In this document: one piece after another, positions 22,191 through 35,084 of the stretch
Position numbering within the stretch: position 1 is the stretch's first letter
Layout of the letters: every line of letters begins with the position of its first letter
Source: Epiperipatus broadwayi
Taxonomy: Eukaryota > Onychophora > Udeonychophora > Euonychophora > Peripatidae
Direction of reading: 5' to 3'
Length of the DNA: 64,000 nucleotides
Assembly: GCA_028023455.1 (NCBI GenBank)
Contig: JAQFVV010000186.1
Coordinates: 1,576,700 to 1,640,699 of the forward strand
Translations under genes and position numbers: made by a program
Notes under the pieces: generated by a model
The model's database searches: none
What the model was told of the DNA's origin: nothing
Seen by the model: only the letters and a program-made list of their open reading frames with translations

Positions 22191-24402
22191 ATATATATAT
22201 ATAAACACACATATATATATCCAATATAATCATTTTATGATGTATCAATTAATAAACTATGATCATAAGCTAAAATTAAAACATGAAGTTGAATGTGGCA
22301 TTTTTTTCAGCATAGCTGAGAATTTCCTACTGCTGAGAGATAATCCAAAATGGATTAAGATTTTAAACTAAAGAGTAAAGCAACTTTTAAAAATAATCTT
22401 GTTCAGACATTCATCAAATTGAATTATTACGGTCACTACTGTTTTGGGAAGAAAATAAAATATCTAAGACCTCTAAATTCATAGTGGAAAGAATATAAAA
22501 TATTTATGATCTGTCTGTGTTACTTATAGCAAAATGTAGTTATTACAGTTACTATATAAATGTATGAATTTATATGATATAAAAATAATTTAATATATAC
22601 ATTTTTTTATTAATTTACATGTTAAAACTATCATGATTTTGCAAATAAATTGATTAAAAGCAATGTTGCTTTAATGAAGGCACTGATATTTTGCATATTA
22701 AAATTGATTTGCATATCTTAGTTATAAAAGTTGCTTGAACAAAAATAACAAAACTGTTTATACAAAAATACAATTGAAAACAATTTAAAGCATCTACTGT
22801 TAGAAAATATATTAGTATGAAAAGTCAGTAATAAAAGAATAGGATACTTCTTCCTTATTGCAAAACATTCCAAGCTTAACAATAACATATATTCTTTAAT
22901 ATTATTTCTCATAAAAATATTAGTATGCGTCTTTATTTAAAAGAGATAAATCTATTAAGGATCTTTGATATTTCTCTCCAGGAGGATGGTTTAAAATGTC
23001 ATGATATTATGGATAATGTAAAACAAATGTTATTCAAAACTGATAAAAAGACTATTGAACAGCAATCTAAATTTTTAAAACTATTAACTTAAATAATTAA
23101 CCATCTAAGATTTGGAATAAAGAAGGGTTTATTCCATTATCGAGTAAAAGATGTATTTAGGAGCTGGGAGGGAGTAAATATTAAAAGCATTGTTTTAAAA
23201 AAGATGGGAGACTTCCTCATAGAAAAATGAGAATGAATTCATACAGTCCAGAGAGAACTATGATTTTTTAAAGAAATAATAATGGAACTAATCTGACTAA
23301 AACAATCCATAATAACTTGCACCGATGTAGATTTCAATTACCTTGCATTTGTATCACATAATCTGAAAAAAGTAAGGAACAGATATATTAACAATGCTTT
23401 ATACAAGCAATGACTTTGATAGAAATTTTCTCACTTCAGGGGCATACAATTTTAAAGACAATACGAGATACGAGTGAAGATAGAGAAGAACTTTGGCAAA
23501 TTTACTGTAAATAGAAAAGCAGAGTTTCTGTCTTTTTCATTAGAATAAAGAAATGTATTTTTTGAGTCAAAATAAGGATATGAAGCTGGTTCTGAAATTT
23601 GATTTTGCGATTTTTGAATGTTTATGTAATATTGTAAAATAAAACTCACATGTTTAAACGTGTATGTGTGTCTACCAAAAATTATTTATATAGGCAACGG
23701 CTAATTAATGTGTAAGACCATGATTTAGACTAATAGGATTTAGAACTTCAATCAAATATTGCTCTAACAAATAAGTTAAATGAATATAATCAAAATATAA
23801 TAGATTAATAATAGTTAAATAGAATACTTAATTTGTATTGAAAATCAAATACGAAAGTTATACCGGAGTGCAGTTTTTTAATAGATAAATAAACAATATC
23901 AAAAATTTTCCTTAATAAATACTTAAAATACAGTTTATTAGTAGGTGGATATTAATGCCAATACATACATGGAACAAATTTTAAATGGAAAGAATTTATT
24001 TTTTAATAATTAACTTATGTTAAGGCTAGTCAGTTTTGGAATTTAAGTTCTCACATTTATATTGGTATAAAGATATAAAATTAAAAAAAAAATATCGTAA
24101 TATAATTAAAGTTTGAAAATTAAAAAAGAAAAATGCATTTTCAAGTTAAATTATTTTTGCTTATCCATTTTTTTAAAATTAAATTTATAATTAAAAAGTA
24201 ATGTAAACAAAAAACTAACAAATCAAAAAAACAAAATAAGAAATTGCTAAATAAATAAATATTTTTTTTTGGAAAATGAATAATGTTGCTTTTATTTCTG
24301 AGCAACATAAATTGTTGTGTAGTAGGATATATATATATAATATTCAAACATATATATAATTCAAATCACCAATTACAATGTTAAGATAAAAACAAATATA
24401 AC
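22191..24402. other. AT-rich stretch without a gene
   Basis: No gene or clear repeat. The small open frames are low in complexity. Confidence 0.5.
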
Positions 24403-24454
24403 GTCTGAACTTCAAACAGCTAAACTCAAAAGAATACCATTTTGAAGTTCAGAC
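24403..24454. repeat. Small perfect hairpin
   Basis: GTCTGAACTTCAAA and TTTGAAGTTCAGAC form 14-bp arms around a 24-base loop. The function is unknown. Confidence 0.85.
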
Positions 24455-25010
24455 TTTATATTTTTTCCACAAAGGGCATTACTGAAATAAGATCTTCATA
24501 CAAAAGGTGGGGTGATTGTGTTAGGAGAATTGTTGAGTGTTATAATGGAAAGAAATGGGACAGAATAATAGATGCATTAATAAAAAATAGGGAATTGTAG
24601 AGATGGAGAACTAACATGAAGAGTAAAAAGAGTTTAAATATATATAGAAGTAAACAGAATATTGAGTGTGAATTAAATTTATGATAATAGCAAGGGAAGT
24701 AGTTTACTGTTTAAGGCTCAAATGGGAACATTACAAACAAGAGAATATACACATAAATGGAAAAATGTAGTTGATTTAGTCTGCAAATTATCTAAGAAAG
24801 GATGGGAAATATTAGGCATCTGTTAATTGAATGTAAAGGCCTGCAAGCAGAAAGAGTACAAATAATGAAGCTGTGGGAGAATAAATATAAACAAAATGAT
24901 TATACAGTAAATGAGTTTTGGGGTTTTATACTAGGTTTGGAAAAGGATAAAAGGGATTTAGATGTAAAGACCATAGAGTGGACAAAAATAATGTTATGAG
25001 AAACAGAATA
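24455..25010 (+). pseudogene. 3' part of a decayed LINE (C-terminal cysteine-rich region)
   Basis: Sense appears as LFKAQMGTLQTREYTHKW near 24710-24765 and as IRHLLIECKGLQAERVQIMK at about 24811-24870. The latter fits the H-x-x-x-x-C knuckle and following helix at the C-terminus of LINE RTs. A frame change lies between them. The upstream RT domain is not recognised. Confidence 0.6.
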
Positions 25011-27189
25011 GAAAAAATATGAGAAAAATTTAGGATGGTGAATGCAAAGAGAAGGTAAGATGGCTAACAGGTTTGTCTGGACATAATGGACGACAGATTC
25101 CTGACTCTGAGAAAGGAGAAGCCATAATGCATTGTATCATGATTGGTGATTTGAATTTTCTACCTATTTCAACAATGGAGTGAGTTGTAAGTAATTAGCT
25201 GAGAGTGGTTAGCGATCAAAGAAAGAATCAGGTGTTTTGAGAAGTTTAATACGGTTTCTCAGAGAAATAGCAGAAGTGGCTATAACAAGATCATCAAAAC
25301 TGGTAAACTCAAATCTATCTTATCTAGTAGTGAAAATGATATGTTATCATTATTATTTTTAATTGCTACTAAGATAGACTTATTCACTGGAGTATATTAT
25401 ATTAAAAATGTGCTACCATCTACTATCTGGTAATGTGTGATATAAAATAACTTATAGTCTATTCTACACTATGATATGTGGTTTGGTACAGAAGAACTGT
25501 GGATAAACTGAAATATAACACATTTATTAACATAGGACTGTGTCTACAGAAAAAATGAAAACTTATAAAGATGAAATTTAGCAAAATTAATGGCATAGCA
25601 TTAAACCAACATTTGTAAAAGAGAACAACCAAAAACATGAAGGATTTATCATTCAAAGAGGGATAGCTTTGCAAACTGTCAAAAAATACTTTTCAAAATT
25701 AATTATCATACATAATAACATTAAATAATGATACTAAACAATGGAATACTAGAATGATCTCAGCTTAAAAATATTCTTACTGAAATCTCTAATAATCATT
25801 GTTAATTAAAATAGTTTCTCTTTGATAGCATTAATTTTGATAAAGAAAGGTAATTATTGACCTCCTCATGATGATTTTTTAAATTAAATGTTATAAAATT
25901 TTTAATACTTTTATATATTAGTTGTTAATTACATACAATAAGTTGAAGAAACATATTCTTAATGAAAAAATTTAGCTCATTAAATATTTTATATTTAATA
26001 GAAGTATGTAATTTAAGAGAGTATATGCTATATGTGTATGTTCACTGGATGAAATTATTTTTTGTGTGTATAAGTTTTCTTTTATAAGGTTAAGAATAAT
26101 TAAACAAGAGCCAGAGATATGTCCAGATATAATACATTGTTTATTTTTTGTAAGGATGATTTATGTATTTATATTTATGCACAACATGGGTTCAAGCTTT
26201 AAATTTCTTATTCCATTTTTAATTTTATTATTATAGTGTTATTTCAAATGTAATAATGTAGCCATATCTCTCTTTTATTTCATTTTACACTTAGTTGTTT
26301 TGTCTATCTTATAATAATAGATGGTTATGGATCATCTGAAATTTAAAAAATAATTTCAAACTACTTAAAATTGATATAGATAGCATACAACTATAGAAAA
26401 TAATCAAAATAAGAATAGGCTATGAAAGTTGATTCTAGAAAGTTAAAAAGTATTCTTATCTTACAACAGTCAATATTTTGTTTTATATACAGTTTAGTAA
26501 TTAATCAAGTGATTATTAATAGATAAATACAAGCAGTTTTCCAGTACTATTTTATTGAAATTGTAATTTTATTAATTAAAACTAGGCAAATCAATCCTGA
26601 TAAATAGTTTTATCAATTTGTGTGAGTATGCAAAAAATGTTAACATGTGCTAATCATCTTCATTTTCATGGATAAGGTCTATGTGTGGAGTATCAACACT
26701 TGATATTCATTATACATTGATACATAATTAACTGTTATTTACAAAACAAAAAATATTTTTATGTAGAATCAGATATATTATAATAAAATATTTTTGCTAA
26801 AAAGTGTTCAAAGTGGTGGATAAATAGCCTTTATATAGAATTAAATGTGTTATTGGCATATTTGTTCAACAACAAATCACACAAGAACTCCCAATGTATT
26901 TATTCTTTCCAACCTATAGTATAGATTCATTTTAACTAGAACAATACAGAAAAAAACCTTACTCCTTAATAATATCTACATATTAGAATAAGTTAACTCT
27001 TTATCCATGACAATAGATTGAGATTGGTGATTATTAATTGATATTGGGATTGTCTTGATTAATTTCTATAAATTTATTTATATATATAAAGAAAAAATAA
27101 TGCACAATGCTAGCTGAAATTCAATAGAAAATATTTGAAATGCCCCATACCTATACTATTCCAACCACACTCCCCCTTTAAATAAATAA
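25011..27189. other. AT-rich stretch without a gene
   Basis: The first 150 bp could be the 3' UTR of the preceding LINE fragment. Nothing else is recognised. Confidence 0.45.
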
Positions 27190-27400
27190 AGCTCAAATTT
27201 TAAAATTTGAGTTTTTTTTATTTAATGGTGTGTGTAGCTGAAATAATATAGCTGCTATGAGGCATTTCATATATATATAATATAAAGAGCATTCCAATAA
27301 CCCTAAGCAAGCTTTTTTATTATTTTTTATTTGAATGCTCTTTATATTACATATTGGTAAATGCAAGCTATATAGATCATGTGACATATAACATGATTTT
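27190..27400 (-). repeat. Family B-related end with foldbacks
   Basis: A 24-bp palindrome (CTCAAATTTTAAAATTTGAG at its core) lies near 27192-27213, and a hairpin TAAAGAGCATTC / GAATGCTCTTTA lies at about 27282-27346. The 27370-27400 segment resembles the terminal ATGTCACATGAC motif of family B in reverse complement. No ribozyme was found in it. Confidence 0.45.
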
Positions 27401-28499
27401 ATATATATAGAGAGAGAGAGAGATTTTGCGGGTTCATCTATGTTAAAAAAATTAAATATTGATATACCAATGTTTCGACTTGATCACACAAGTCATCTAC
27501 TGGGTGATAAAAGGTAGAAAGACGGTTGTAGAGGCGCTACAATCACTGGTTTGAAAAAAAAAGTTAAATTCCATCAATAGCAAAAATGTTAAATTAATAA
27601 TGTTTTTTAAAAAAATCTTTCCAAATAAAAGCATTTAAGGTAATAACAGTCAAAATAAGCAATTATCTTTCCTCCTATGGTCCCAATTCACTGTCAGAAA
27701 ATAATAATGGATGGGATAACTTATTAACAATGTTGTATGGTACTTATTATTACCTCACACATGACCAATAGTATAATTACAAATAAATAATGACACTCAT
27801 TCAAATAATTAAAATATTATATATAAATATATTAGATTGTTGTGGATTTACTTTATGTGTGACTTGTAAATAGAATATTAATTATTTATATGCATTAAAA
27901 TCAAAAGAAAATACTTATCAAGCTGTATTTCATAATCCAACACACACATATAATTTTGAATTAGATTTAATATAATGACTGCTAAAAATGGTTCATTAAC
28001 AATGACTACACCTCTTAATCAACTTGAGTTTCAAATAATGTAAACAACCGTATAAATCAATTAACATAAATAGTAATACAGATAGACTCTTACAACTATA
28101 TAATTGGTTCTTATATATACACTTTAATTTTATATTTTCATCTAAATATAGAAAAATAAAAAGTTTGAAAATATCTAAAAATAAGCAAGTTATCAGGTTC
28201 AAGTCATTTTATAATATAGTAAAAAATAATCTAGTTTTTACAATTTTAAAATAATACTGTCAATAATAAACTATATTTATATATAAAATAATTTGAGGGA
28301 TTTATTTATATACTTTAATAATGGCAATGCACTTCACTCTCTTTCTTTTATAAATTATGTAATAAAATTATAATGAAATTGTAATGGGTTTTTTTTTAAT
28401 TTCTTTCAATTATAGATGTCATACTACAAGCATTCATAACATTGATAACAGATAACATTAATAAGGGCATAAAATTATCTGGAAAAAAGTCTTTTTTAT
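27401..28499. other. AT-rich stretch with one hammerhead-like scrap
   Basis: At 27464-27512 the minus strand reads GATGACTTG, a 6-base loop, CAAGTCGAAAC. This is a 6-bp hairpin before GAAAC, like family D, but lacking the CTGA part of the core. The remainder shows nothing recognisable. Confidence 0.35.
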
Positions 28500-28895
28500 A
28501 CAATTGAACACTTAATAATACAGAGACTTCGGACCACTCAAAGAAGTATGGAGAGATGCATGTTGGGAGTAACAAGAAGAGATCGAAATTGCAATATATG
28601 GGTAAGAGAACAAACAGGTGTTATTGACCTCATTGAAAAATTAAAAGACTGAAGTGGAGTTGGGCTATACATATTGCTAGATGCGGTGATAATAGATGGA
28701 CAATTGAAATCTTAAACTGGATTCCAAGAGATTTTAAAAGACCCAGAAAAAGACCACATGTAACATGGATGGATGAAATAAAAAAGTGTGCAGAGATGAT
28801 GTGGAGAAGAGAAGCTAAAGATTGGAGAAGATGGTTTGAACTTGGAGAGACCTTCATCTTGCAGTGGATTGATAATAGTTGGTGATGTTGATGAT
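28500..28895 (+). pseudogene. 5'-truncated RTE-like LINE fragment (3' 390 bp)
   Basis: Closely similar to 43430-43820 of the main RTE copy, sharing for example the segment AAAGAAGTATGGAGAGATG. It starts abruptly, as expected for 5' truncation, and ends in GTTGATGTTGATGATATATA, a simple-repeat tail typical of RTE insertions. The frame is broken by a short deletion near 28640. Confidence 0.9.
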
Positions 28896-28968
28896 ATATA
28901 TATATATATATATTGTAATATTTGTTGTTGATGATATATATATATATATATATTGTAATATTTGTTTT
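28871..28968. repeat. Tandem duplication containing (AT)n
   Basis: A segment of about 42 bp, GTTGATGATATATATATATA followed by TTGTAATATTTGTT, occurs twice in a row at the end of the RTE fragment. Confidence 0.9.
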
Positions 28969-29504
28969 ATATTGTTAATTATATTACTTTATTATTATGA
29001 ATTTTCTATTTAATCTATTATTCTTCCAAGCAAACAATGTCAAGTTTAATTTTAATCAGTCACTAATAATAAAATCATTATCAGAAAGCCAATCATAATT
29101 CCTTTTTTTAATGAACCCAAGAATAGATTTGCTTGTATTGATAACATCATCCGTAAGGGAATTTCTTGCTTCAGTAATATGCCAGTGTCAAAGATCCAAA
29201 AGTAGTGATTTGAATATCCAATAGCTATTGAAATTGAGTATGTTTAATACATCCTTCAAAAATGAATATCAATTTTTTTGTAAATATGATCAGAATCTAT
29301 GCAGAGGACTTTTAAAGATCTCTTCATTTTTCATGCCTAATATTTTTTGCATCCCTACAACAAAATTATGGAAGGTGTTATTCTTATATCTTCTTGAGTT
29401 TTTTGCATTTTTCTTTATATATTTATATATATTAAAATTTTCTTATCATCTCTCCATATACACTTCAATGCAATCTTTTTTATATATTTCCTTCTTTATT
29501 TTGA

Positions 29505-29545
29505 TTACAGTTTTGACTGTCTTTCAGTCTTCATCAGAGCTAGAG
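29505..29545 (-). ncRNA. Hammerhead-like motif, family D, minus strand (decayed)
   Basis: The minus strand has CTGATGA (29531-29537) and a perfect 5-bp stem II GACTG/CAGTC with loop AAAGA, then AAAAC in place of GAAAC. Loss of that G suggests inactivity. Confidence 0.5.
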
Positions 29546-29859
29546 CATTTAATCATATAATCATATACTCATATAACCATTATTTTATATACATATTTTA
29601 TATTAGGTAATAAGTATGTATAAAAAATAAAATGAAAAGGTTATAGTAATATATTAAAGAATAAATATGGAATGATAGATAAGATAGAATAAAATGAAAG
29701 TAAAAATAAAGAAATAATAAAAAAATATAAGTAAGAAATAAAAAAAGCAAAGTTATAGAATTAAAGTAAAATATGATTATGAATGGTAGTATAAAATATG
29801 TATTTTAATATGTATATAAAATAAATGGTTATATGAGTATATGATTATATAGTTAAATG

Positions 29860-29905
29860 TTGTAGCTCTGATGAAGACTGCAGGACAGTTGAAACTATAA
29901 GCAAA
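29860..29905 (+). ncRNA. Hammerhead-like motif, family D, plus strand
   Basis: CTGATGA (29868-29874), stem II GACTG/CAGTT with loop CAGGA, and GAAAC (29891-29895). Stem I can pair GCT with AGC across a short TATA-type stem III. An unpaired A precedes stem II, as in other family D copies. Stem III and stem I are weak. Confidence 0.55.
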
Positions 29906-29999
29906 ATAAAGAAGGAATTATATTTTTAAAAAATGCATTAAAATATATATGAGGAGATAAAACAATTCTAGTAGATATGAAGGTGTTATACTTATTTAT

Positions 30000-30480
30000 A
30001 GACTCTGCAGTGAGCTCTTGCTGTCGCTTTGTGGAGCATCTTTTTTAATCAATTCCATCCATTTGAGTATCCATTATATTCATTGAAGATTCTTCACCAT
30101 CAAACTTTGTTTTCTCAGGATTGAATATTTTCATAGATACTTTAGCAGTTTTAGAGTTAATCTGTAAACCTCATTTTTTACAATCATCTACTTTAAACTC
30201 CTTTACATTTCCTCAATCAGTTTAGTGTCTTCCACACAATTTATAATAATTTTAGATTCTTTTTTGATTTTCACATCAGCTTTAGAATCATCTATACTAT
30301 CAACATTTTTAGATTTAAAAGTTTTTTTTAACTTTTTTTAAATGTTTCCTATAATTCTTCCCATATTTTGATTACTTTTATCATTTATTCTTCAATGTGT
30401 TTTCCTCCCACCCCCTTTCCCAGTATTTCTATATTTTCATTCCTTTCTGAGCTATAGTTTATTCTTTTTTATATTTCACT
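30000..30480 (-). pseudogene. Unidentified decayed coding sequence, possibly LINE-derived
   Basis: Minus-strand frames give pieces such as GLQINSKTAKVSMKIFNPEK (near 30170-30110) and KIIINCVEDTKLIEEM (near 30270-30220). These have non-random composition and resemble the region after the catalytic motif in LINE RTs (GL-x-INSKKTK type). Stops interrupt it. I cannot assign a family with confidence. Confidence 0.35.
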
Positions 30481-32326
30481 TCATTTATTTGTTCATTTAA
30501 TTTATCTCTCATTTTATATGTGTATCTATTCTTCTAAACATTTCATTAATCTTGTTTAGGAGTAAAGCAAATTGTTCATATTAATTAAGAGTTGTTCCTT
30601 AGGAACACCTTCCATTTTATTTTTGATCTCAATAACTATCAACATATTAATTTTATTATTGAATCATCTCCTTTCTATTGGAATAGTTTTGCATTATTTT
30701 ATTGTTGAATTAACCATCTCCCATCCTACTATATCTTTTATTAAAAATGTATAACCGCAATCATCTCAATACATTATTTAAATTATTAAAATTATGTTTA
30801 AGGTGTTATGCTTAGCTTTTCTCTTTTTAAATTTAATTTTATGAATAAATGGAAGTAATGAATTTCCATGGGCCATTAATATACAGCAATTAAACATCAA
30901 TATACACTAATAAAGAATAGACAGCCATCGATTCTCTAAGCTTTTGATCGATAAGATTTATTCTTTGTAGGAATCAGACAGTGAAAAATATACATTAGTC
31001 ATATTTTAAACATGGCTTAAATTGTTTTGAAATCATATCTTATTTTCAATGACCTATATAGTATTAATACTATGTTATTTTTTATAAATATAAATAACAA
31101 ATACTTGTAACCTGATACACATATATAAATAAACAGAAGTAATCAATATTCATGAGTCATTAATATATAGCAGTCATAAATGACAGTTGCATTTAATGGA
31201 TATAATTTCAATCATACAAGAAAACTGATGTTCATTCTACACTAAAATTGCTAATTTAGATCTTCAGAACTGTCACATTGAAGCATGAAATTCTCTTAAG
31301 GAGTCTGTTATGGATACATGTAAATCTGGGTTCACTAAAAAATGAATTATGACCTTTTTTCTGACAATGATCATATTATTAGTTGTTTAATTAAGAAGAA
31401 ACATCTGCTATTCTAATAGATTAAATGTGGCACTTCATAATAAATATAAAAGACCTTGAGGCAGAAGTCAATGACTGATAAAAAGTCTTAAAATGATTGA
31501 TGAATTAAAACTGCAAAGAAAATATTGACATTTTCTCATCATAGTTATTCTAGATCATTACTGAATTATTGAAAGTGACCTATGGATGTGAGAAATGGTA
31601 TCACAATTTTAGTAAATTTAGCAATGACACTCTCTTAGATGGAAAGAATATTTTGTTCATAAATAATGATACCCGAATTATTATAATGACTTTTAATGAT
31701 ATATTCATTTGAGCAGTAGTTTAAAATTAAAGTAGTCATTTTACTGCTTTGATTTATGTATTATAAAATTACAGGCTTTAATGTAAAAAGTTATATAACT
31801 GTTTATTTTTATGTTAAAATACGATTTTTTACAACTTTGCTATACAAATGTCATGCAATATTCATGTGGAAAATTATCACAATGTTATGTATACTCCCCA
31901 AAATCATGCAATATATTATAATAACTTTTATATCTAATACTGAATTTTTAAGACTCCAAAAATACATCTGAGGTATGTTTTTTTTTATAATTCTTTCTTC
32001 CAAATTCTTTATTTAAAATGAAAGAAAAGATTCAATAATGGTGCACCAATTATCTCATTGTTTAAATACTAAAGAACTTTGCATAATTTTCAGTTCAAAA
32101 TCCAACTTTAAATACTGAATAAAAGTATTAAAGTTTCTACACAGTACACATTGGAGTCAGCTACTTCCTATCAATACTTACCTACAAGTAAAAAATTTAC
32201 TACTACATCCTCTACAAAGTATAATCTATGTCAGAAACAAAATGACAGCAAATCTTATATAATTAGGTCATTGTAGTTTTTGTTTACTCTTAATGCACTT
32301 TTTCAGATTTAAAGAAAATGATTACT
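30481..32326. other. AT-rich stretch without a gene
   Basis: A diverged repeat pair of about 50 bp is visible at 30838-30892 and 31121-31178 (ATAAATGGAAGTAATGAAT-like). Nothing else is recognised. Confidence 0.45.
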
Positions 32327-32343
32327 AAAAGTAACATCAATAC

Positions 32344-32447
32344 TTCAAGCATTGGTAGTCAAGAGGTCAGCACAGCCACCTTACAAGCAGTTGTCCCGGG
32401 TTAGTGAGTTCACTTTCCAGCAGATGCTATGGCACACGAGAAAAGAA
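32344..32447 (+). mobile_element. tRNA-derived SINE, family S, copy 3
   Basis: Head GCATTGGTAGTCAAGAGGTC, then CTTACAAGCAGTTGTCCCGG, a B-box decayed to GAGTTCACTTTCC, then the GATGCTATGGCACA tail. A perfect 17-bp target-site duplication (AAAAGTAACATCAATAC) lies at 32327-32343 and 32448-32464. Confidence 0.92.
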
Positions 32448-32796
32448 AAAAGTAACATCAATACAAAATGTATATGAAACATTGGTTTTAATTATATCTT
32501 CAAATAAATTAGGCAGTGTAGCCTATTTTTTATAGAGACTAAATTACACCACAAGTATTATTTTATGTCATAAAAATACATAATACAAAAAATATTGAAC
32601 TTATAAGAGAGCTAAATGTTTTTACATATATATATAGTTAATGTAACAATATTTTTTTTCTTTTAGAGATAAATATATATTTAATATTTTTATTATTATT
32701 ACAATAAATTTTTAGCAATTAAAGTGCCAACTTTATGTATGGACATCAACAGATAAAGTTGTTAGGAATCATATTGATTACCTTCTTTAGTTTTAC

Positions 32797-32975
32797 ATAT
32801 CTTACCATTTCCAACTTTTTTAAACACTTCAACAATACTATTTTTATGTCAAAACTTTATTCTTACAGTCAATTACAACTTTATTCTTACAGTTTCAATT
32901 GTAAGAATAAAGTTTTGTTATAAAAAATAGTATTGTTAAAGTATTTAATTACGAAAGTTGGAAATGGTATGATAT
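32797..32975. repeat. Hairpin (MITE-like) element, about 175 bp
   Basis: Arms TACCATTTCCAACTTT (32803-32818) and AAAGTTGGAAATGGTA (32954-32969) continue inward through AACAATACTATTTTT with its complement and AAAACTTTATTCTTACA with its complement. The central ACTTTATTCTTACAGT is duplicated. No flanking duplication was identified. Confidence 0.8.
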
Positions 32976-33269
32976 ATAAATATAAAAATCAATACATAAG
33001 AAAAGGAAGAAAAAGAAGAAAATTATATTTTTTAGTTTTAATAGAAAAAAAAATATGACTTTGATTAATTTGTGAAATTGTTCTGAAATTTTTATGCTCA
33101 ATCTTTCAAAAAAGCTTTAAAAAAGATCTTTAGATTGTCTCATATTTAAGATCTAAACTAGAAAAAAGCATAGTTATTATTTTTAGGAATAACATAGTAT
33201 TAGGAATAATTTGAAGTTTTGGATATTACTTGTTGGGGACTAGACAAAATGTGAATGAAAATGAGAGAA

Positions 33270-34000
33270 ATATTTAAAGATAATATGTAAAGAAAGAAAA
33301 GTTAAAATTAAAGTTATTAATATTCTTTTAGATAGCTAAATAGAAAATTTGAAAGAGAGTCTAAAAAAAATTAAAGTCAATGTTATAAAGAGAAAATCTA
33401 TAAGTACAAGATGGGACTAGAGAAATTATTGCTGAAATAGGTCAGAGAATATCAGAAAAAATGATATAAATTTTTTTGATTGCAATAAATTTTTTGATTC
33501 AATTGATTCAAAATTATGAAAGTGTTTTTAGAAGTTTTCTTATTAGACTAGAAATTATTGTTAAAATGGCTTATGTTTTACTAGACACGGATTTATATTG
33601 TCAAAGGAGTTAGATTTACAACTTTCAGCTATAATATAACTTTTATATTGAATATTTAATAAAAGAAACCAGATTTTATAGAGGAAAATTTAGATTCAAT
33701 ATCGATGGAAGAAACATAAACAATTTTAGATACACTGATAATTTCATGTAGAGCTGAAAATAAAAAGAACCACAAGGTTCTCGATAGAAAACTTAAAAAG
33801 CATAATAAAAAGATATGATTTTAGATAATTTTAAGTTCATAGAATCATCTATTGACACTTTTCCTTTTCTTAGATCATTCCCAATAACTATTAGATGAAA
33901 AATTTGTTGCAAAGTTGTAATATAAACCTGAAAAATATGTAAGCACACAAACCAATCATTGGCCACTGATATACACTGTGTATATTGGAGATTTTTTTGA
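33270..34000 (+). pseudogene. Decayed LINE reverse transcriptase
   Basis: Read across frames, the segment gives FNIDGRNINNFRYTDNF near 33695-33745, corresponding to the Y/FADD catalytic motif of RT (here TDN). It is preceded by EYLIKETRFYRGKF and followed by a KVLDRKLKKHNKK helix and a KFIESSIDTF strand. Stops are frequent. Both the catalytic change and the stops mean it is dead. Confidence 0.65.
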
Positions 34001-34789
34001 TTAGAAAAGTGTATAAAATGGTAATAAAAATTTAAAAATGATTAGCAGCGATATGACGTATTTCATCATCACATTAATAAATGTGCCTTTGAGCAACCTG
34101 AAAAAAAATCAAATCAAATAACTTAAATGCTATTCATATTACTAATAGCTGTAGTCGATTTGACAGCATGTATTAATACATTTTTACTATGTAAAATACT
34201 CGTGTACAATATATAATCAGTGAATAATATATATAAAGTACTGTATAATGAAAACATTTCATAAAAACTTATTGTATCGGGTTCAAGTAGTAACATCGTA
34301 AAATTTAAAAGATAAGTTTGAAAGAGAAAAAATAAATAGCTTTTTGAAATTAGTTAAATAATATTAAATGAATTGATTACAAAGTCTTTCTATACGGATT
34401 AGCCTTTTATTTACTATTTCCTAAAAGAAAAAGAACAATTGAAAAATATAAAAATTATATCGTTAACAACTTCTGTTTCTGTAAAAATATTTGCTGTTTT
34501 TGTATTAGAAATGATTTGGTACTTGTTTTTTTTTTTTGTTTGAAAAAACAAATATGGAATAAAATCAATCCTTTATTGTCTATACATATATCAGGATAGT
34601 GAAAATAGTTTTATTTTTATAAATTTAGGATGTATTTACCAATGTACATATACGTAAGTGCACTGACTTCAGTAAATTAAAATTAATCTGAATTTCTTAC
34701 TATAGTATAATTGTTCTTTTTATATAATTTTATTAATTACCCTACCTTCGCGCATGTATTGAGAGCACTTTCACTAGCCAGTGATAAAG
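34001..34789. other. AT-rich stretch without a gene
   Basis: No recognisable feature. Confidence 0.5.
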
Positions 34790-35080
34790 TAAAATACTTA
34801 GCAACACGGAGGACGATTGAAGAGTTGGAGGGTGGAGTGGGTTGAAACCTATCCATTAAAGAATGAGGATTGGCTATCTTAATATATATCTGAGCACTTA
34901 TTGCATATATGTGTGGAGATGATAATCTGGACCAACTGAGGATTGATGGTTTAGCATGAAATACCTTTATTGGTGTTATTTATCTTTTCGATATATATGT
35001 GTTCAAGTGTATCAGTGTTATGAGATAGAGTGGTGGGTTGTGTGAAAGTCTGTGTTTATATATCCTATATACAACAAATC
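34790..35080 (+). mobile_element. Hammerhead element family E, single partial copy E1
   Basis: It is collinear with the second half of each unit in the dimer at 47690-48622 (landmarks GAAGAGTTGGAGGGTGGAG, GGTTTAGCATGAAATAC, ATATATGTGTTCAAGTGTAT). Only about 285 bp is present. Confidence 0.85.
34925..34980 (+). ncRNA. Hammerhead ribozyme, family E copy E1 (decayed)
   Basis: Stem I ACCAA (34931-34935) pairs with TTGGT (34970-34974). The core CTGAGGA (34936-34942) and GAAA (34958-34961) are intact. Stem II has substitutions relative to TGCT/AGCA in copy E3, and stem III is reduced to one pair. Confidence 0.62.
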
Positions 35081-35084
35081 TTAG

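Larger units (their letters stand above)
29250..29960. mobile_element. Hammerhead element family D: foldback with ribozyme-like motifs on both strands
   Basis: Inverted halves meet in a purine-rich centre (about 29620-29800). CTTCTTTATTTTGATTACAG then a hammerhead-like motif on the minus strand (29505-29545) mirrors a plus-strand motif at 29860-29905 followed by GCAAAATAAAGAAGG. Further out ATCTCTCCATATACACTTC mirrors ATATATATGAGGAGATAA. The 110-codon frame at 29228-29560 reads through one arm and has no protein features. Confidence 0.65.
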
